A stretch of DNA of 64,000 nt from Dromiciops gliroides (GCF_019393635.1 NC_057861.1:303077468-303141467), one strand, 5' to 3'; numbered from the stretch's first letter, positions 43,567-54,930 are shown. Made by a program: numbers and translations. Notes: generated by a model not told the origin, from the letters alone.

Positions 43567-43955
43567 GACTACTGCCTTCTCACTCCTCCGGACCCCACAG
43601 ATGGTCAGACTTCGGCCTTCCCCCCCACCCAACCCCCCCCCCAACCCCGGCATCAAACAGCGACTTGCTTCCCCCTAACACACTTCAAACCCTTCCGTAG
43701 CTGGATCCCCTGAGCTGTTGTAGAACGTTATGAGGGTGTCCCTCCCCTCTGGCTGTGCGCCCCTGCCCCCTTGTCCCCAAAGCAAGTATTCCGTTTTGGC
43801 CCCAGGGAGCTTGACTGCCTCCAGCCAGGGACCATGGAGAGAGTTAGCTCGTGCTCACTGTTCCAAGGGGACACTAATCAGTGGAATGGGGTTGATGGAA
43901 ATCTACCAAGTCTCTGCTTAAGGAATGAATAAAAACTATTTGGAACTACCTGTAT
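43567..43955 (+). other. RAX: RAX 3' UTR
   Basis: C-rich tract at 43620-43646 with i-motif potential (G-quadruplex on the other strand). The first polyadenylation signal AATAAA is at 43928-43933, followed by a TG/T-rich stretch. A second AATAAA lies at about 44420. The first would give a 3' UTR of roughly 370-390 bases. Confidence 0.65.
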
Positions 43956-45125
43956 TCTATCCTATTCCACCAATTCAACAAGAAGCAAACGTACGTTCCC
44001 TTCTCTTAAGTAGCTGGAAGGAAATAAGACGTTCTGAACTCTTTCTATGCCCCAACATTGATCCTCTCATTTACTGACTTCTAGATGCCTCGACCAACTC
44101 GCCCAAGAGATCGAAAGGTTGCCGCGAGTATTGGGACTTTTTTTCTTCACCTGTTCTCTGAATTGTCGGGGGCTGACTGTACTCTGCAAGGTTATATTGG
44201 CTGGGGCCTGGGGAAGAGCTGGAGGAAAGAACCAGGAAAATAGGTTTTAAGAAGCTGTTTATACCTAGTGTAGTTTCTAAATATCATTGGAGAGAATTAA
44301 AGACTACTTTCTGTGATTTTACCTGGGTTGTGTGAGGTTGAAAGGGAGGTTTGTGAGACAATGGACATTTGTGGGGTAAGGGATGCTAAGAGATGGGCAA
44401 ACTCTCCTAAAGTAGCTGAAATAAAATGTTTTGGCAGGGCCGAAGACCTTAGATTTTTCTGATCAGACGGGTGGGAACTCCATAAAGCACCCAATCACTT
44501 GGCTCTCCAGAAAACAGGTTGCCACTGCTTTCCATAGCTTCCTAATTCCTGGAGGACCCGGGGGAAACTCGTTCCTCTCCACCCTCTTCCCAGAGTGCAG
44601 GGGACAGAGTACAAAAGGATTACTTGCTCTCATCTGGAAATCATTTTTAGGCAAGCTTATATTTCATTTATTATCTATACTGGTTGCTTTTTTGCCTGAT
44701 TACTGTAGGTGGTTACTTTGAGTAAATGATAGAAAAAGGTTTCCCTCCCTGAGAGCAGATGAAGTATGTCTTGGTTATAGCCATTCCTGTTCAAATAACA
44801 CACCCCAGCATTGCCTTTAGAACATTTCTAGGCCTGTCATCCTAGACCTACTGACTATACTGCACAGTCAGACTCTGTGAACTTTCTGCCTTCCTGGGAG
44901 TTAATCAATTAGCATCTCAGACAAATTCTGTGGGGTTGCATCTTCTTTTGGAAGCATCTTTTCCTGGCTTCCTGCCAGACACTAGGCAGTGGTTCCTCTA
45001 AGAACCTTTGCCTGTCATTCACTTGAGTATATGACATGTTAACTAATGGCTTCTTTTGCTATGAATCTGAACAGAAACGATCTTCTCTTTAGCAGTACCC
45101 TGGTTCCAGGCAATACAAAATACAA
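43956..45125. other. RAX downstream flank, repeat-poor
   Basis: Unique-looking DNA with no SINE. No gene recognised; open frames are short and without signature. Confidence 0.35.
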
Positions 45126-45129
45126 ATCT

Positions 45130-45610
45130 TGAATCCTCCATTTAATAAGCATTTATTGAAAGCCTACTGTGTGTAAAAGCATCATGATAGGTGATGCATT
45201 GATAAGGTCCATGGAAACTGTGATACAGAAACTCAACATTGATTGAAAGCCCTTCTGGTTGAGGTAAAAAAAAAAAAATGGACTGCTTTTACACAAATCA
45301 ATCATGGTATAGTGGGAAGAGTACTGTGTCAAATAGTTAAAGGACCGGGGTTTTGTTGTTGACTCTGATACTATCTGAATGACTGCCGGAGTCTCATTTT
45401 CCCCATTGTAAAATGAAGGGGTTGGGTAACATGATGAGGTAGAGCTTTGGATCTGAAGTCAGAAAGCCCGGTTTGAAATCTTCATTCTGCCACTTACTAT
45501 CTGTGTGACCTTGAACAAAGTCATTTCATATCTCCTTGCCTCAGTTTCCTCATCTGAGATTGTTCTATAGCCTGTTCCAGCTACAAATCTATGATCTTAT
45601 TACTTAGTTG
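45130..45610 (+). mobile_element. L2 tail and two degraded MIR-like SINEs
   Basis: 45130-45230 is an antisense L2 tail (AATAAGCATTTATTGAAAGC). 45305-45430 and 45435-45605 are MIR-like in sense ('tctgccacttactatctgtgtgaccttg', 'ctcagtttcctcatctgag'). Confidence 0.6.
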
Positions 45611-46130
45611 TTTTCGAGGATCTCTTCTGATCCTAAATACACCGTTCTAGTTTTAGTTTAGTTTAGTTTGGTGCTTCAGAGTGGGCCCAGCCAATTGGTA
45701 TTAGAGTCCTTCTGATCAGAAAAGCTACCAGGACTTCTGGCTGTTCCCTTAGGCAAGAGATCCCTGAGATGTGGAAGCCTGGTGGACAAGAGTAAACCTT
45801 GGATTGGTGTCATTGATCTTAATGCAGAAGGGGTGTTACTAATCTTGGATGGTCTCTAGGACCAGGTGACAGTCCAGTCTTTTTTCTCCTATGGATCATG
45901 GGAAAGAGTTGTTGCCATTGGACACAGAAGCATAAACTCTGATGCATCTACCCTTCTCCTGTTCCTTTTGTCCCCATTCCTCTCTACCTCATCCACTATA
46001 TCTTCCAGTAAATATTTTTAAAGCATAACCTGGAAGTGTTCCCTTCCCTTTGGAAGTCTGCACCCCATCATAAAGGGAAATCTGATAATGATGCCATTTC
46101 TTGATACTCTTTTATTTACTTTAAGTATTC
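45611..46130. other. Unassigned DNA
   Basis: No gene or repeat recognised. There is a short (AGTTT)n run at 45648-45670. Confidence 0.3.
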
Positions 46131-46134
46131 TATC

Positions 46135-46345
46135 CCCAGTTCCTAAGATCATAAATGTAAGATTGGAAGGGACCTTGGAGGCCAGCATCTAACTCCCCTC
46201 AGTTTCCAGATGAGGAAACTTCGACACAGAGATGTTAAGTGTTCTACCATGGTTATACAGCTAGGAAATATCTGAGATAGGATTTGACCTCAGGTCATCC
46301 TGCCTCTGACCCTAATGTTTTTATCTCACTGCACCACTAGCTGCT
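46135..46345 (-). mobile_element. MIR/MON-type SINE, antisense
   Basis: 'agattggaagggaccttggaggcc', 'tttccagatgaggaaac', 'ggttatacagctaggaaat' and 'gcaccactagctgc' follow the antisense order. Confidence 0.7.
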
Positions 46346-46675
46346 TGGCTAGTCATGGTAGGGAAGGGAGAAGTAACCTGGAAATGAGGAATAAGAAGCC
46401 CACACCCTACTCCTGAGATTTGTTTGAGGTAGTAAGAATAGGAAAGATAGTGTCTGAGTTCTAATCCAAATCCTGAATGCAAAGAAGAAATGGAATCACT
46501 ACCTATTTCACAAAGATGGTACTCATAGCTTAGAGCATTGAATTGTATATATTTGTTTTAGGTTTTGTTTTGTTTTCTCTTCTACTAGATTGTGAGCTGC
46601 TTCAAGGCAGGTGTCAGAGTGTTGGAGAACTGAACATCCCACTCATCCCTTTGCACATAATATGGGCTCAATAAA
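46346..46675. other. Unassigned DNA ending in an L2 tail
   Basis: 46585-46680 resembles a sense L2 3' end ('actagattgtgagctgcttcaaggcagg', 'gctcaataaatatttg'). Confidence 0.5.
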
Positions 46676-46679
46676 TATT

Positions 46680-47055
46680 TGAAAAGACCAAATAGTGCAA
46701 TAAGAAAAGCACTGGTCTGGAGTTAAAGAAACTGAGGTCAAATGTTGGTTCTGTCACTGACTGTTTGACCTTGGGCCATTTAACCTCCCTGGATATCAAT
46801 TTCCTCATCTGTAAAAAGTGGTTGGGGGGGGCAGGTAGGTGGCGCAGTGGATAGAGCACCGGCCCTGGAGTCAGGAGTACCTGAGTTCAAATTCGGCCTC
46901 AGACGCTTAACACTTACTAGCTGTGTGACCCTGGGCAAGTCACTTAACCCCAATTGCCTCACTAAAAAAAAAAAAAACTAAAAAAAAAAAGTGGTTGGAC
47001 TAGATAGATGGTCTCTCAGGTCCCTTCCAGCTCTAAATCTCTACTATCATTTATG
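46680..47055 (+). mobile_element. MIR-like SINE, sense, split by a younger SINE
   Basis: 'agaaaagcactggtctggag', 'gtcactgactgtttgaccttgggcc', 'tttcctcatctgtaaaaagtgg', then after the SINE 'actagatagatggtctctcaggtcccttccagctctaaa'. Confidence 0.78.
46826..46985 (+). mobile_element. Marsupial CORE-SINE, sense, perfect target duplication
   Basis: Flanked by a perfect 13-bp duplication AAAAAGTGGTTGG at 46813-46825 and 46986-46998. It keeps CpG sites (GGTGGCGCAG, CACCGGCC). Confidence 0.94.
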
Positions 47056-47221
47056 ATGCTAGTTCTTGTTGAGAAAAGTGATATAAAAGCTAAGGCACAA
47101 TTGTGCTTAAATTAGGTTTATCTTTAATTTCAGCTTACTTTCTTTGCATCCCTCCCACTCCTTCTACCCAATGGGGAAAATTGGGATTATTTAAGCAACC
47201 AGTGTTTCTACAACTCAGTTA

Positions 47222-48140
47222 GTAGGTTGACTAGTATTTATTAAGTGCCTTTTATGTACCAAGCACTGTGTTAAGTGCTGGAAATACAAAGAAAGGCAAA
47301 AAGCCATCCTGTCCTCGAAGAGTTCCCAATCTAATTGTGATATATTATTATTAGATATTACATATTATGTCACAGTCTAATACTCCTCTTCTATTTTCTT
47401 TCTTTCTTTCCTTCCTTCATTCTTTTTTTTTTTTTGCGGGCAATGAGGGTTAAGTGACTTGTCTAAAGTCACACAGCTAGTAAGTGTCAAGTGCCTGAGT
47501 CCGGATTTGAACTCAGGTCCTCCTGAATCCAGGGCTGGTGCTTTATCCACTGTGCCACCTAGCTCTCTTCTATTTTCACTGCTTTCCCTTATGTATGCAC
47601 TGCTGGCATCTTCCTTTTCTCTTTTGTTTTCTTTTCCTTCTTCCTCATTCGCTATCCCTCTGCCTGCATAATTTTCTCCTCTCCGCTTCTGCATCTTTCC
47701 CCCATGTTTCTTTTCTAAACTCTTTTATATGCTTCTCAATTTCTTTCCTTTCTTTCTCAAAACACCTATTGAGGACCTACTAAGAGTTCATTCATGTTAT
47801 ACAATAACTGGGATACAAAAATGAATAAGACTGGGTTCCTGTCCTCAGATATCTTATGATCTAACGGGAGAAATAAGATATGTAGACAAACAACTATTAT
47901 AAGGTAGAATCTAACATATGTCATAATAGAGGTACAATGCTAACAAAATGCACTGAGATTTGAGAGACAAAGAGGTGGCTCTCTCCCTGGGGGAATCAGG
48001 GAAGGCTTTGTGGAGCAGGTGGAATCTAAACTGGATTTTGAAGAACAGGTAGAATTAATAACATCCAAAATGGGTGAGAGCATTCCATGTTAGGAATGGT
48101 ATGAACTAGAGCACTGAGTTGGGAAGGTACAGGATAGTTC
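47222..48140 (-). mobile_element. L2 LINE, antisense, split by a SINE
   Basis: 47235-47340 is the antisense L2 3' end (TATTTATTAAGTGCCTTTTA, CAAGCACTGTGTTAAGTGCT). 47780-48140 continues with a second L2-like antisense stretch ('gggaatcagggaaggctttgtggagcagg', 'gagcattccatgttagg'). Confidence 0.65.
47399..47564 (-). mobile_element. Marsupial CORE-SINE, antisense, perfect target duplication
   Basis: Long pyrimidine tail (TTTC, TTCC units), body and head. Flanked by a perfect 13-bp duplication CTCTTCTATTTTC at 47386-47398 and 47565-47577. Confidence 0.93.
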
Positions 48141-48179
48141 CAAGAACTATGACAATACAATTTGCCATGAGGTAAGAGA

Positions 48180-48795
48180 GATAGTAAAATTTCACATTCA
48201 TGGAGCACTTTATAGTTGCAGAATGGTTTGATTCTCACAACAATCCCATAAAATACTGAGGTTAGGTGGTATGGGGGAAAGGACACTGAATTTGGAGTCC
48301 AAATACATAGCTTTGAAGCACCATGACTCTTTGATCTAGGGCCCCACTGGGTCTGAGTTTCTATATGTGGAGGCATCACAGTGTAGTGGAGAGAGTACTG
48401 GGTACAGATGCATGAGATATGGGTTCAAATCCTGCCTTATTAGATGTGTGATATCGGTAGGTTTCTAAGTCTCAATTTTATCACCTGCAAAGATGGGGAT
48501 TGGAAACAGGTAGTGGCTAGAATATGTGTTTCTGACATAGCAAGAGTCCTTCCTTTGACAAATAATGGCTGTGTGACCCAGGCAAGTCTTTTATCTTCTG
48601 AGTGCCCTGGGCAAGTCTCTAAAATGGAAGAACAGTTTCAGATCTGCATACTAATGGAATCACAGGCCAAATAGAGCCACCACCTGTGGTACCTGCCTCA
48701 CAGGATTTTTATGAGGATCAAATGAGATCATGCATGTAAAGAACTTTATGAACTTTTAAAAAGTATTATATAAATGTCAGCTTTTATTATTCCTG
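48180..48795 (+). mobile_element. Cluster of degraded MIR-like SINEs
   Basis: 48185-48265 looks antisense ('ggagcactttatagttgcag', 'ctcacaacaatccc'). 48370-48480 and 48560-48795 are sense ('gggttcaaatcctgccttattagatgtgtg', 'cctgcctcacaggatttttatgaggatcaaatgag', 'aagtattatataaatgtcagcttttattatt'). Confidence 0.6.
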
Positions 48796-48804
48796 ATAGA
48801 ATGT

Positions 48805-49062
48805 AAGGGTATCTAGATGGAACAGCAGATAGAGTGCTGGGTCTGGAGTCAGGAAGACTCATCTTCCTAAATTCAAATTTGACCTCAGATTTATTAGCTG
48901 TGTGACTCCGGGATGGTCAGTCAACCCTGCTTGCCTCAGTTTCCTCTTATGTAAGATGAGTGGAGAAAGAAATGGCAAACCACTCCGGTATCTTTGCCAA
49001 GAAATCCCCCCACCCCTGCCAGAGAAGAGTTGGATAGGGTTGAAAACAATGGAACAACAAAA
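48805..49062 (+). mobile_element. MAR1-type SINE, sense
   Basis: Head 'gggtatctagatggaacagcagatagagtgc', CORE body, 'gcctcagtttcctcttatgtaagatg', then the RTE-like tail 'gaaatggcaaaccactccggtatctttgcc' and 'ggttgaaaacaatggaacaacaaa'. Confidence 0.85.
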
Positions 49063-49375
49063 TAGAATGTAAGTTGCTTGAGGGCAGGGTCTGTCTTTCT
49101 GTACTCAGTTTTTGGAACAGTAAGTGCTTTGCACAAAATCTATTCTAAACAAAAGTTTGTTGAAATGGAAATCCTTAAAATGAGAAAGTAAAACAAATGA
49201 AGGTTCTACCCAGCCCAAAATCCAATGAAGTAATACAAGTACTATTATCCCTATTTTGTAAATGAAAACAGGCTCAGATTCAGGTCACACACAATATTAA
49301 ATGATAAAACTCCAACAGATCTCAGGTTTCCAGGCTTTTTGACTCCAAGCTACATGTTCTTTCTATTATATCATA
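49063..49375 (-). mobile_element. L2 scrap and a degraded MIR-like SINE
   Basis: 49065-49150 is a sense L2-like end ('atgtaagttgcttgagggcagg'). 49225-49375 is antisense MIR-like ('tatccctattttgtaaatgaaaac', 'ggctttttgactccaagc'). Confidence 0.5.
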
Positions 49376-50053
49376 CTTTCAGAGAAGGCAAGAAAGGGAA
49401 ATTAAGATTAGATTGCTAAGGGCCTTGAATGTCAGTCTAAGGAATAGGAGCTTTCACTTGGGGTCTATGCTAAATTGCTTCTTACTCAGAGGTATACTGC
49501 CATCATAGGAGTAATCTTCAGGGGGAAGGGAATACAGGATAAAAGTGAAAAACAGTTTGAAAAACTTTGAACTTCAACCAGTAAAAGCCAAGCTACAAAC
49601 AAAAAAGAGTATTAACAGGAATTGTAGAGACGACATCTCACATAGTGTGCATTGAGGGCTTGCTCAGGGCTCAGGCTTACTACAAGTTCTTGAGACAGCA
49701 GTGAAACAAGATTTGGGACTGTCAGCAAGGTCCAGGTAGGCTGGTTCAGAGGGTAGTATGGTAGTCTGGGGCTCAGAGATGAAAGCTTTCACTCCAACAA
49801 GCCCATATCATCCAGGTTTTCAAGAAGAGAGGAGGTGCCTCTGAGAAGTTTTATATAAAGTTGGTGGTTTGCTCAGTAAGCTATCCCACTATGAAATCAG
49901 TCGGGTTGGTTATATGGGGTTCATGCTTAGGGAAGAAAAGGAGAAAATAAATTCCTCCAAGTATAGTGGCCTGGTTATTATGATTATTACATTCATTACA
50001 TGATTCATTACATGGTTATTATGATTATTACATTCATTACATGATTACATTCA
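49376..50053. other. Unassigned DNA with a 40-bp tandem duplication
   Basis: No gene. At 49972-50053 a unit of about 40 bp (TGGTTATTATGATTATTACA, then TTCATTACATGATT) occurs twice in tandem. Confidence 0.6.
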
Positions 50054-50219
50054 GGGGGCAGCTAGATGGCAAAGTGGATAAAGCACTGGCCCTGTATTCA
50101 GGGGAACCTGAGTTCAAATCTGGCTGAAGACACTTGACACTTACTAGCTGTGTGACCCTGGGCAAGTCACTTAACCCTAATTGCCCTACAAAAAAAAACC
50201 CAAAACAAAACAAAACAAA
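50054..50219 (+). mobile_element. Marsupial CORE-SINE, sense
   Basis: GGGGGCAGCTAGATGGCAAAG head and an A-rich tail with C interruptions to about 50219. No clear target duplication. Confidence 0.9.
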
Positions 50220-51055
50220 CATGAATATTATTCACCAGAATTGGGGCAGATGTGACTTCTACTGAAGGACAGTCTCAAAGAAGTAACAAGAGAAGACAGT
50301 ATAGCTCTCAATGTCAGGCAACTCAGAAATAAGGTCTCTTGGCCAAAGATCTGGCCCCATTTTCCTCTAGTCAATTTCAGCTTAATGAGAATAAGGAAAA
50401 GGGAGTAAGTGGGACTGAAAAAAGTCAGGTTCAGATTTGTGTGTGTATGTGGGGGAGGGGGGTAGGTAGAGGGAGGAATAAAGATGTGTTAACATCTATG
50501 GCTGATCATGAGAAATAACTACTGCTTACATACATCTGTGATCTCACTGATGTGGGTGTTCTCTCCTGGGATGCAGATCACAATCCATTCATGTCTATTT
50601 ATCCTATGCAATTATTATCCATGCCTTCCCATAGGTTTGCTAAGGTGTGGGAGCAGGGGAGACCCCAAAGTGCTAGGAGCCTTCCTTTCTTTCTCCTGAC
50701 AACAAGAGGATACCAGTGGAGCACCTGAGCTTTTCACTGGTTCCTTGCTCTCACTGCACAACACCAACCATTTTCTTTTTCAATCACACATTTCTTTGTT
50801 GACATCCTTTACTTCTTTACCATTCCTTATTTGGAATGTGTCATCCACTACTCATGCTCATCATGCACCTCTCCCAGACAATATGCTCTATAAGAACAGA
50901 GATTCTATTATACCTGAACATGGAATATCCCCTAGTTCCTAACAGAGTCATATTAATTTTTTATTCTTTGGCGACTGTAGTACTCCATGTCTCCCAGGCA
51001 CAAAAACAAGGAACTAATAACACACTAAGCACATGCACTAAGGAGGCCAAAGATA
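50220..51055. other. Unassigned DNA
   Basis: No gene recognised. 50690-50990 has weak L2-like phrases ('tctataagaacagagattct'). Confidence 0.3.
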
Positions 51056-51059
51056 GAAA

Positions 51060-51475
51060 GGCACCTTATAAATATCAAAATATTCACAGCAGCACTTACA
51101 GTGGTAGCAAAGACTTGGAAATAGAGTAGATGCCTATCCATTACAGAATGACTGAATAAAGTGTGATACATGAATTTAATAGAGTATCACTTTGCTATAA
51201 AAATTATAAATTTGGAGACTATAGACAAACATGAAAGACATATGAAGGATGAACTAGGAAAACAAAATACACAATGACCATAGTAATATAAATGGGAGAA
51301 GGGGAACACAAGAACAACAAACTACTGAATACTGGAGATTTAAATGTCTAAGAAGCGTAGCACTGGAGAAAAGCTATAAAAAAAAGTACCTCCACTCCTC
51401 CATTGCAGAGGTGGAAGATGATGGGTATGAAACATTGCTCATACTGTTGGCTCATTTTGAGGAACTGCTTTTTTT
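51060..51475 (+). mobile_element. L1 LINE 3' end, sense, old
   Basis: 'ttcacagcagcacttacagtggtagcaaagacttgg', 'tgcctatccattacagaatgactg', 'gtgtgatacatgaatttaatagagtatcac' follow the sense of the marsupial L1 3' region. Confidence 0.7.
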
Positions 51476-51880
51476 CTTCTTTTTAAAAATTACTTATTAC
51501 AAGGGAAAAGAAAACAAGCATTTGCTAAGCATGTGTATGTCAGGTAGTAACATAAAGAAGAGATTGGAGGAGATAGAGTATGGAAACAGAAAGAATTGTT
51601 AATAGGCTTTTCAATAGTCCAGGCATGTGCTTATGAGAGGCTGTACTGTACTAGGATAATAGGAATAAAAAGGAGGCAATGGAAGGAACCTGGTGGTAAT
51701 TGAATTGGAAATAAGAGATAAGGAAGAGCTCTCTTTTGACTTCATCAGGGTCCTAGTTTTACCATGTCCTCCCACAAGACTTTCACCATCAAACCATTAT
51801 TTGGGAAGAAGAGACAAAATCATCTATCTCAGTGAACTGGCATGAAATCTGGTGATCAAATCAGCAGAAACTCAATCATC
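51476..51880. other. Unassigned DNA, L2-like antisense phrases
   Basis: 51590-51740 has 'tcaatagtccaggcatgtgcttatgagaggctgtact', which resembles an antisense L2 ('...tagtccaggc...'). The rest is unassigned. Confidence 0.4.
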
Positions 51881-51882
51881 AC

Positions 51883-52185
51883 CAATTATCATCACCTGGC
51901 CTCAATTTACCTTTCCGGCCAATATTACACATGACTCCATTTCCCACACACTACAGTCCAGCCAAACTGACTCTCCTACTCTTCATCATACGCATACATT
52001 TCATTTCCTGTGGTCTGCACTGACTATTCCCCATGACTGGAATGAACTCTCTTCTCATCTTACCTTCTAGAATTCAAGGCTCAGCTCAAACACCACCTTT
52101 GAAATCAAACTTATTCTGATCTCCCCACCCTACCCCCTCATTGGACTAGCCCCTTTCCTCAGAAAAAATCACCTATTTTGTAGGG
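51883..52185 (+). mobile_element. L2 LINE fragment, sense
   Basis: 'cagtccagccaaactgactctc', 'cccatgactggaatgaactctc', 'ttcaaggctcagctcaaacaccacctttg', 'cttattctgatctcccc' are in L2 order. Confidence 0.72.
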
Positions 52186-52189
52186 AGAA

Positions 52190-52321
52190 AGCATGATACA
52201 ATGGAAGGAGCACTCTATCTGTGAAATCAGTGGATGAAGTCAGATGATAAAGTCAGTGGATTCAAATCTCACCTCTGACAGTTATTACTTGTGTGAGGGT
52301 GGAGAAGTCGCAACTCCCCCC

Positions 52322-52368
<47 letters not shown>

Positions 52369-52435
52369 CTTCAGTTTCCTCGCCTGTAAAATGAGGGGAT
52401 GGCATGGAGTAATTCCTAGCTCTCAAATCTACGAT
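52190..52435 (+). mobile_element. MIR-like SINE, sense, with an internal (CA)n
   Basis: 'tacaatggaaggagcactctatctgtg', 'attcaaatctcacctctgacagttattacttgtgtg', then pure (AC)n at 52325-52366, then 'tcagtttcctcgcctgtaaaatgagg'. Confidence 0.72.
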
Positions 52436-52900
52436 GCTATAAACTCAAAGGGAAAACACTGGAGAAGGACCAATCTGTGCTTATCAAGAAATAAACACAC
52501 ACACACACCCTATTCCAAGTCTAACCTCCTTACTATGCCACCCCTCATAAGAAGTGTCCCTATTCTCACGTTATAGAATCTGTTTGCTAAGGTGCAGTCA
52601 TCAGTAAACTTGTCCTTGAAGGATTGGACTTTGCCATTTTGTTTTCATGAATCGATAATAGATTCAGTAATAAACATGTGTGACATTTTAAAGAAAGGGG
52701 GGAAAGGAAGACGGCACCCCTCCAAGAGTTTACAGGCTGGTTGGAGAAAGAAAACATGCAGGCACGGAGGCGCGATTTTAAAGAAGAAGCAGTAAATAGT
52801 GTCAAATGAGTGGTACGTAACTATCAAAGTCCGGAGAAGGGAGAGACCACTTCTAAGTAAGGTTGTCTGAAAGGGCTTCTCGGAGGGAGTAGAAGGATGA
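52436..52900. other. Unassigned DNA
   Basis: No gene. A short (AC)n at 52495-52507. CpG density begins to rise from about 52,760. Confidence 0.3.
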
Positions 52901-54650
52901 GGTTAGTCAAGGAAGAGTAAGAATTTTTCCTGTGAGGAAAGTGGGTACTGCAGAGGCTAAGAGAGAGGCAAGTACAAAGCGGATCTGAAAGAGTAAGGCA
53001 AGTTCGGAGGGAAAAGGTTAGTGTAGCCTGGCTAGAGACTAAATGGTTCCTTCCCCCGAGCCGCCAGTGCGGGTACAAAGATTGTTTAAGGGTCGGTATG
53101 AGTCTCTGCCTGCAGTTGTGTGCACGTTACTTAGGTGAGTCCTAAAAAACGTTATTCCCTCCCCTTTCCTAACTCTTTGCTCCGGGAGGAGACCGATTGC
53201 ATCTTCCAGCTTTCTTCTGAACTTCAATTGTTAGCCTCCGGCACACCTCACCCTTAGATATTCCGGGGTCACACAGTCTACGAGGACCAATTGCTGTTTG
53301 TCCGCTGGTGCTGCGATCCCCTCTTCCTAAAGACCCCTGAATAAACTTGGTCCAGACCACTGACTTTCCCTTTTGAAGCGGTCCCCCCACTCCCAATAGC
53401 TTCGGTCCACGCGGAGACAACAACCATCCAGTGGGCGTCTCAGCCGCCTTCCGCCTCCTATTCCCTTGTTCCAGGGCCAACCCCGTTTTTAGGCTTGGGA
53501 ACAGCAGTGCCCCCTCTCTTTCGGACTGCAGCGCTACCCTGTTTAGGAGGCTAGAGCCTCGAGTTCCGAGAAGCCCAGCGGGTTCAGTGAAGCGGGACAA
53601 AGAGAGTCCCGCCAGCAGCGACTCCAAACTCTTCCGACAGCTGCCTCTGGCTCCGCCTCGCGCCCGCCAGGGGCCAGTTGGGGGCAGGTCTCCTCCCCCG
53701 CTAAGCAGGCTGACCCCCTTTGCAGGCCAACTGCCCGAGCAAGTTTTCTAATAGATGTTCGAAGAGAACTATTCTGTCTTTCCTCCTGTAACTCCCTCCC
53801 AAATCTTCCACCTGCGTTCAGGTCCGAGGAAGAGGATCTAGGGTTTTGTTCTGTTTTAATTAGGTAGCCCCCTAAGGGTTAGGGTTGGGTGACGTAGGCT
53901 GCTTGGAAATGGATTTCAGCGATTGAATCTGGAGCTCCTGATGTTACAGATCAAGAGACTTTTTTGCCCTTTACGGATTAGGCATTTGGAAGTAATAAAG
54001 GTGGCAAGGAGACGAACCTGGAAGAATGGAAAGATTGCAGGATGTGATAGCTTCTTGATTTTACCTTCCAATACTCCCTTTACACATATCCCTCCAGATT
54101 TAGTTTACCCATGGAGGAAAGAGATCAGCTTTCATCCAAATTCTACCCACTCCCCCCCAAACCCTTGGTCCAAGGTTCTTGTTAGCTGAAGACCAGCTAG
54201 GGGAGCGACGCCGCGCAGAAGTGAAGGCAGCCGAGCCATGGGATTGAACCAGAAGAACTACATCCCCCCCCCTCCCTCCTCGACGGCTCCCACCCCCGCT
54301 TTCCCTACTCCAGTTACTCCAGCATAAACATAATCATATCCCTTGGGGAGAGGAACCCGAAGAAAAGGACGGAACCCTGCTCGCCAGCTGTTGGTAGCTT
54401 CAGTTCGAGCCCCAACCCCAAACCCGCGTCCACAACCCCGCGGCCTTGTTTCCAAACACGCCTTCGTCAACAGAAATCTTATTACATTATGAGGAGCCAA
54501 GTCCCCAGAGAAGCGGAGGGGGTTGATAGATGAAGTCCTTCCCCACCTTGTGTCGAAGATAATGATATTAAGTAAATCTCTGTCTCCCCCTCCCTCACCC
54601 TTCCCCCGTCAGATCTGGAGGGAGAACCAGGAGTTGGCTCCTGAGAGGCA
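52900..54650. promoter_or_regulatory. CpG-rich, repeat-free island downstream of RAX
   Basis: No SINE, LINE or microsatellite in 1.7 kb, with many CpG and GC-box-like runs, especially 53,280-53,760 and 54,190-54,480. Open frames of 152 codons (- strand, 53169-53627) and 106 codons (+ strand, 53431-53751) overlap each other and show no family signature. A stray promoter for an untranslated RNA, or a developmental regulatory island, are the likeliest readings. Confidence 0.45.
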
Positions 54651-54930
54651 TGGAGCAATTAATAACCCTACGTGGGAACCAGGGACGCTGCCCTCCTCCA
54701 AGCTGGCTCCCCCGAACATTTCAAGAGGCCAATGGTTCGTTCGCTTTGTTGCGAATGTCTTCTTCTTAATTGGGTGCCGGCTCTAATAATCCGGCCTCAG
54801 CTTGTTAACTGTACAATGGTAGTCAGAGTTAATGACCCATTAGTGATTAATTCCTTAACCGCTCTGTAATTGCTCACTGTAAAACCCTTTTCTTAAAACT
54901 GGATTAAATCATCTAGATCCTTAACCACTT
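54650..54930. promoter_or_regulatory. Candidate deeply conserved RAX enhancer: dense homeodomain, OTX and SOX motifs
   Basis: Within 280 bp: CAATTAATAA (54656-54665), CCAATGG (54729-54735), CTTTGTT (54744-54750), TTAATTGG (54766-54773), TAATCC (54787-54792), GTTAAC (54804-54809), ACAATGG (54813-54819), CATTAGTGATTAATTCC (54838-54854) and TAATTGC (about 54867). The OTX-type TAATCC and SOX-type ACAATGG lie 20 bases apart. Position: 11 kb downstream of the RAX stop, at the edge of a repeat-free island. Conservation is inferred from composition, not measured. Confidence 0.5.

Noticed and set aside
53169-53751. 152-codon and 106-codon open frames in the CpG-rich island
   Set aside because: They overlap on opposite strands, have no recognised motif, and are expected in CpG-rich DNA. 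Treated as non-coding.
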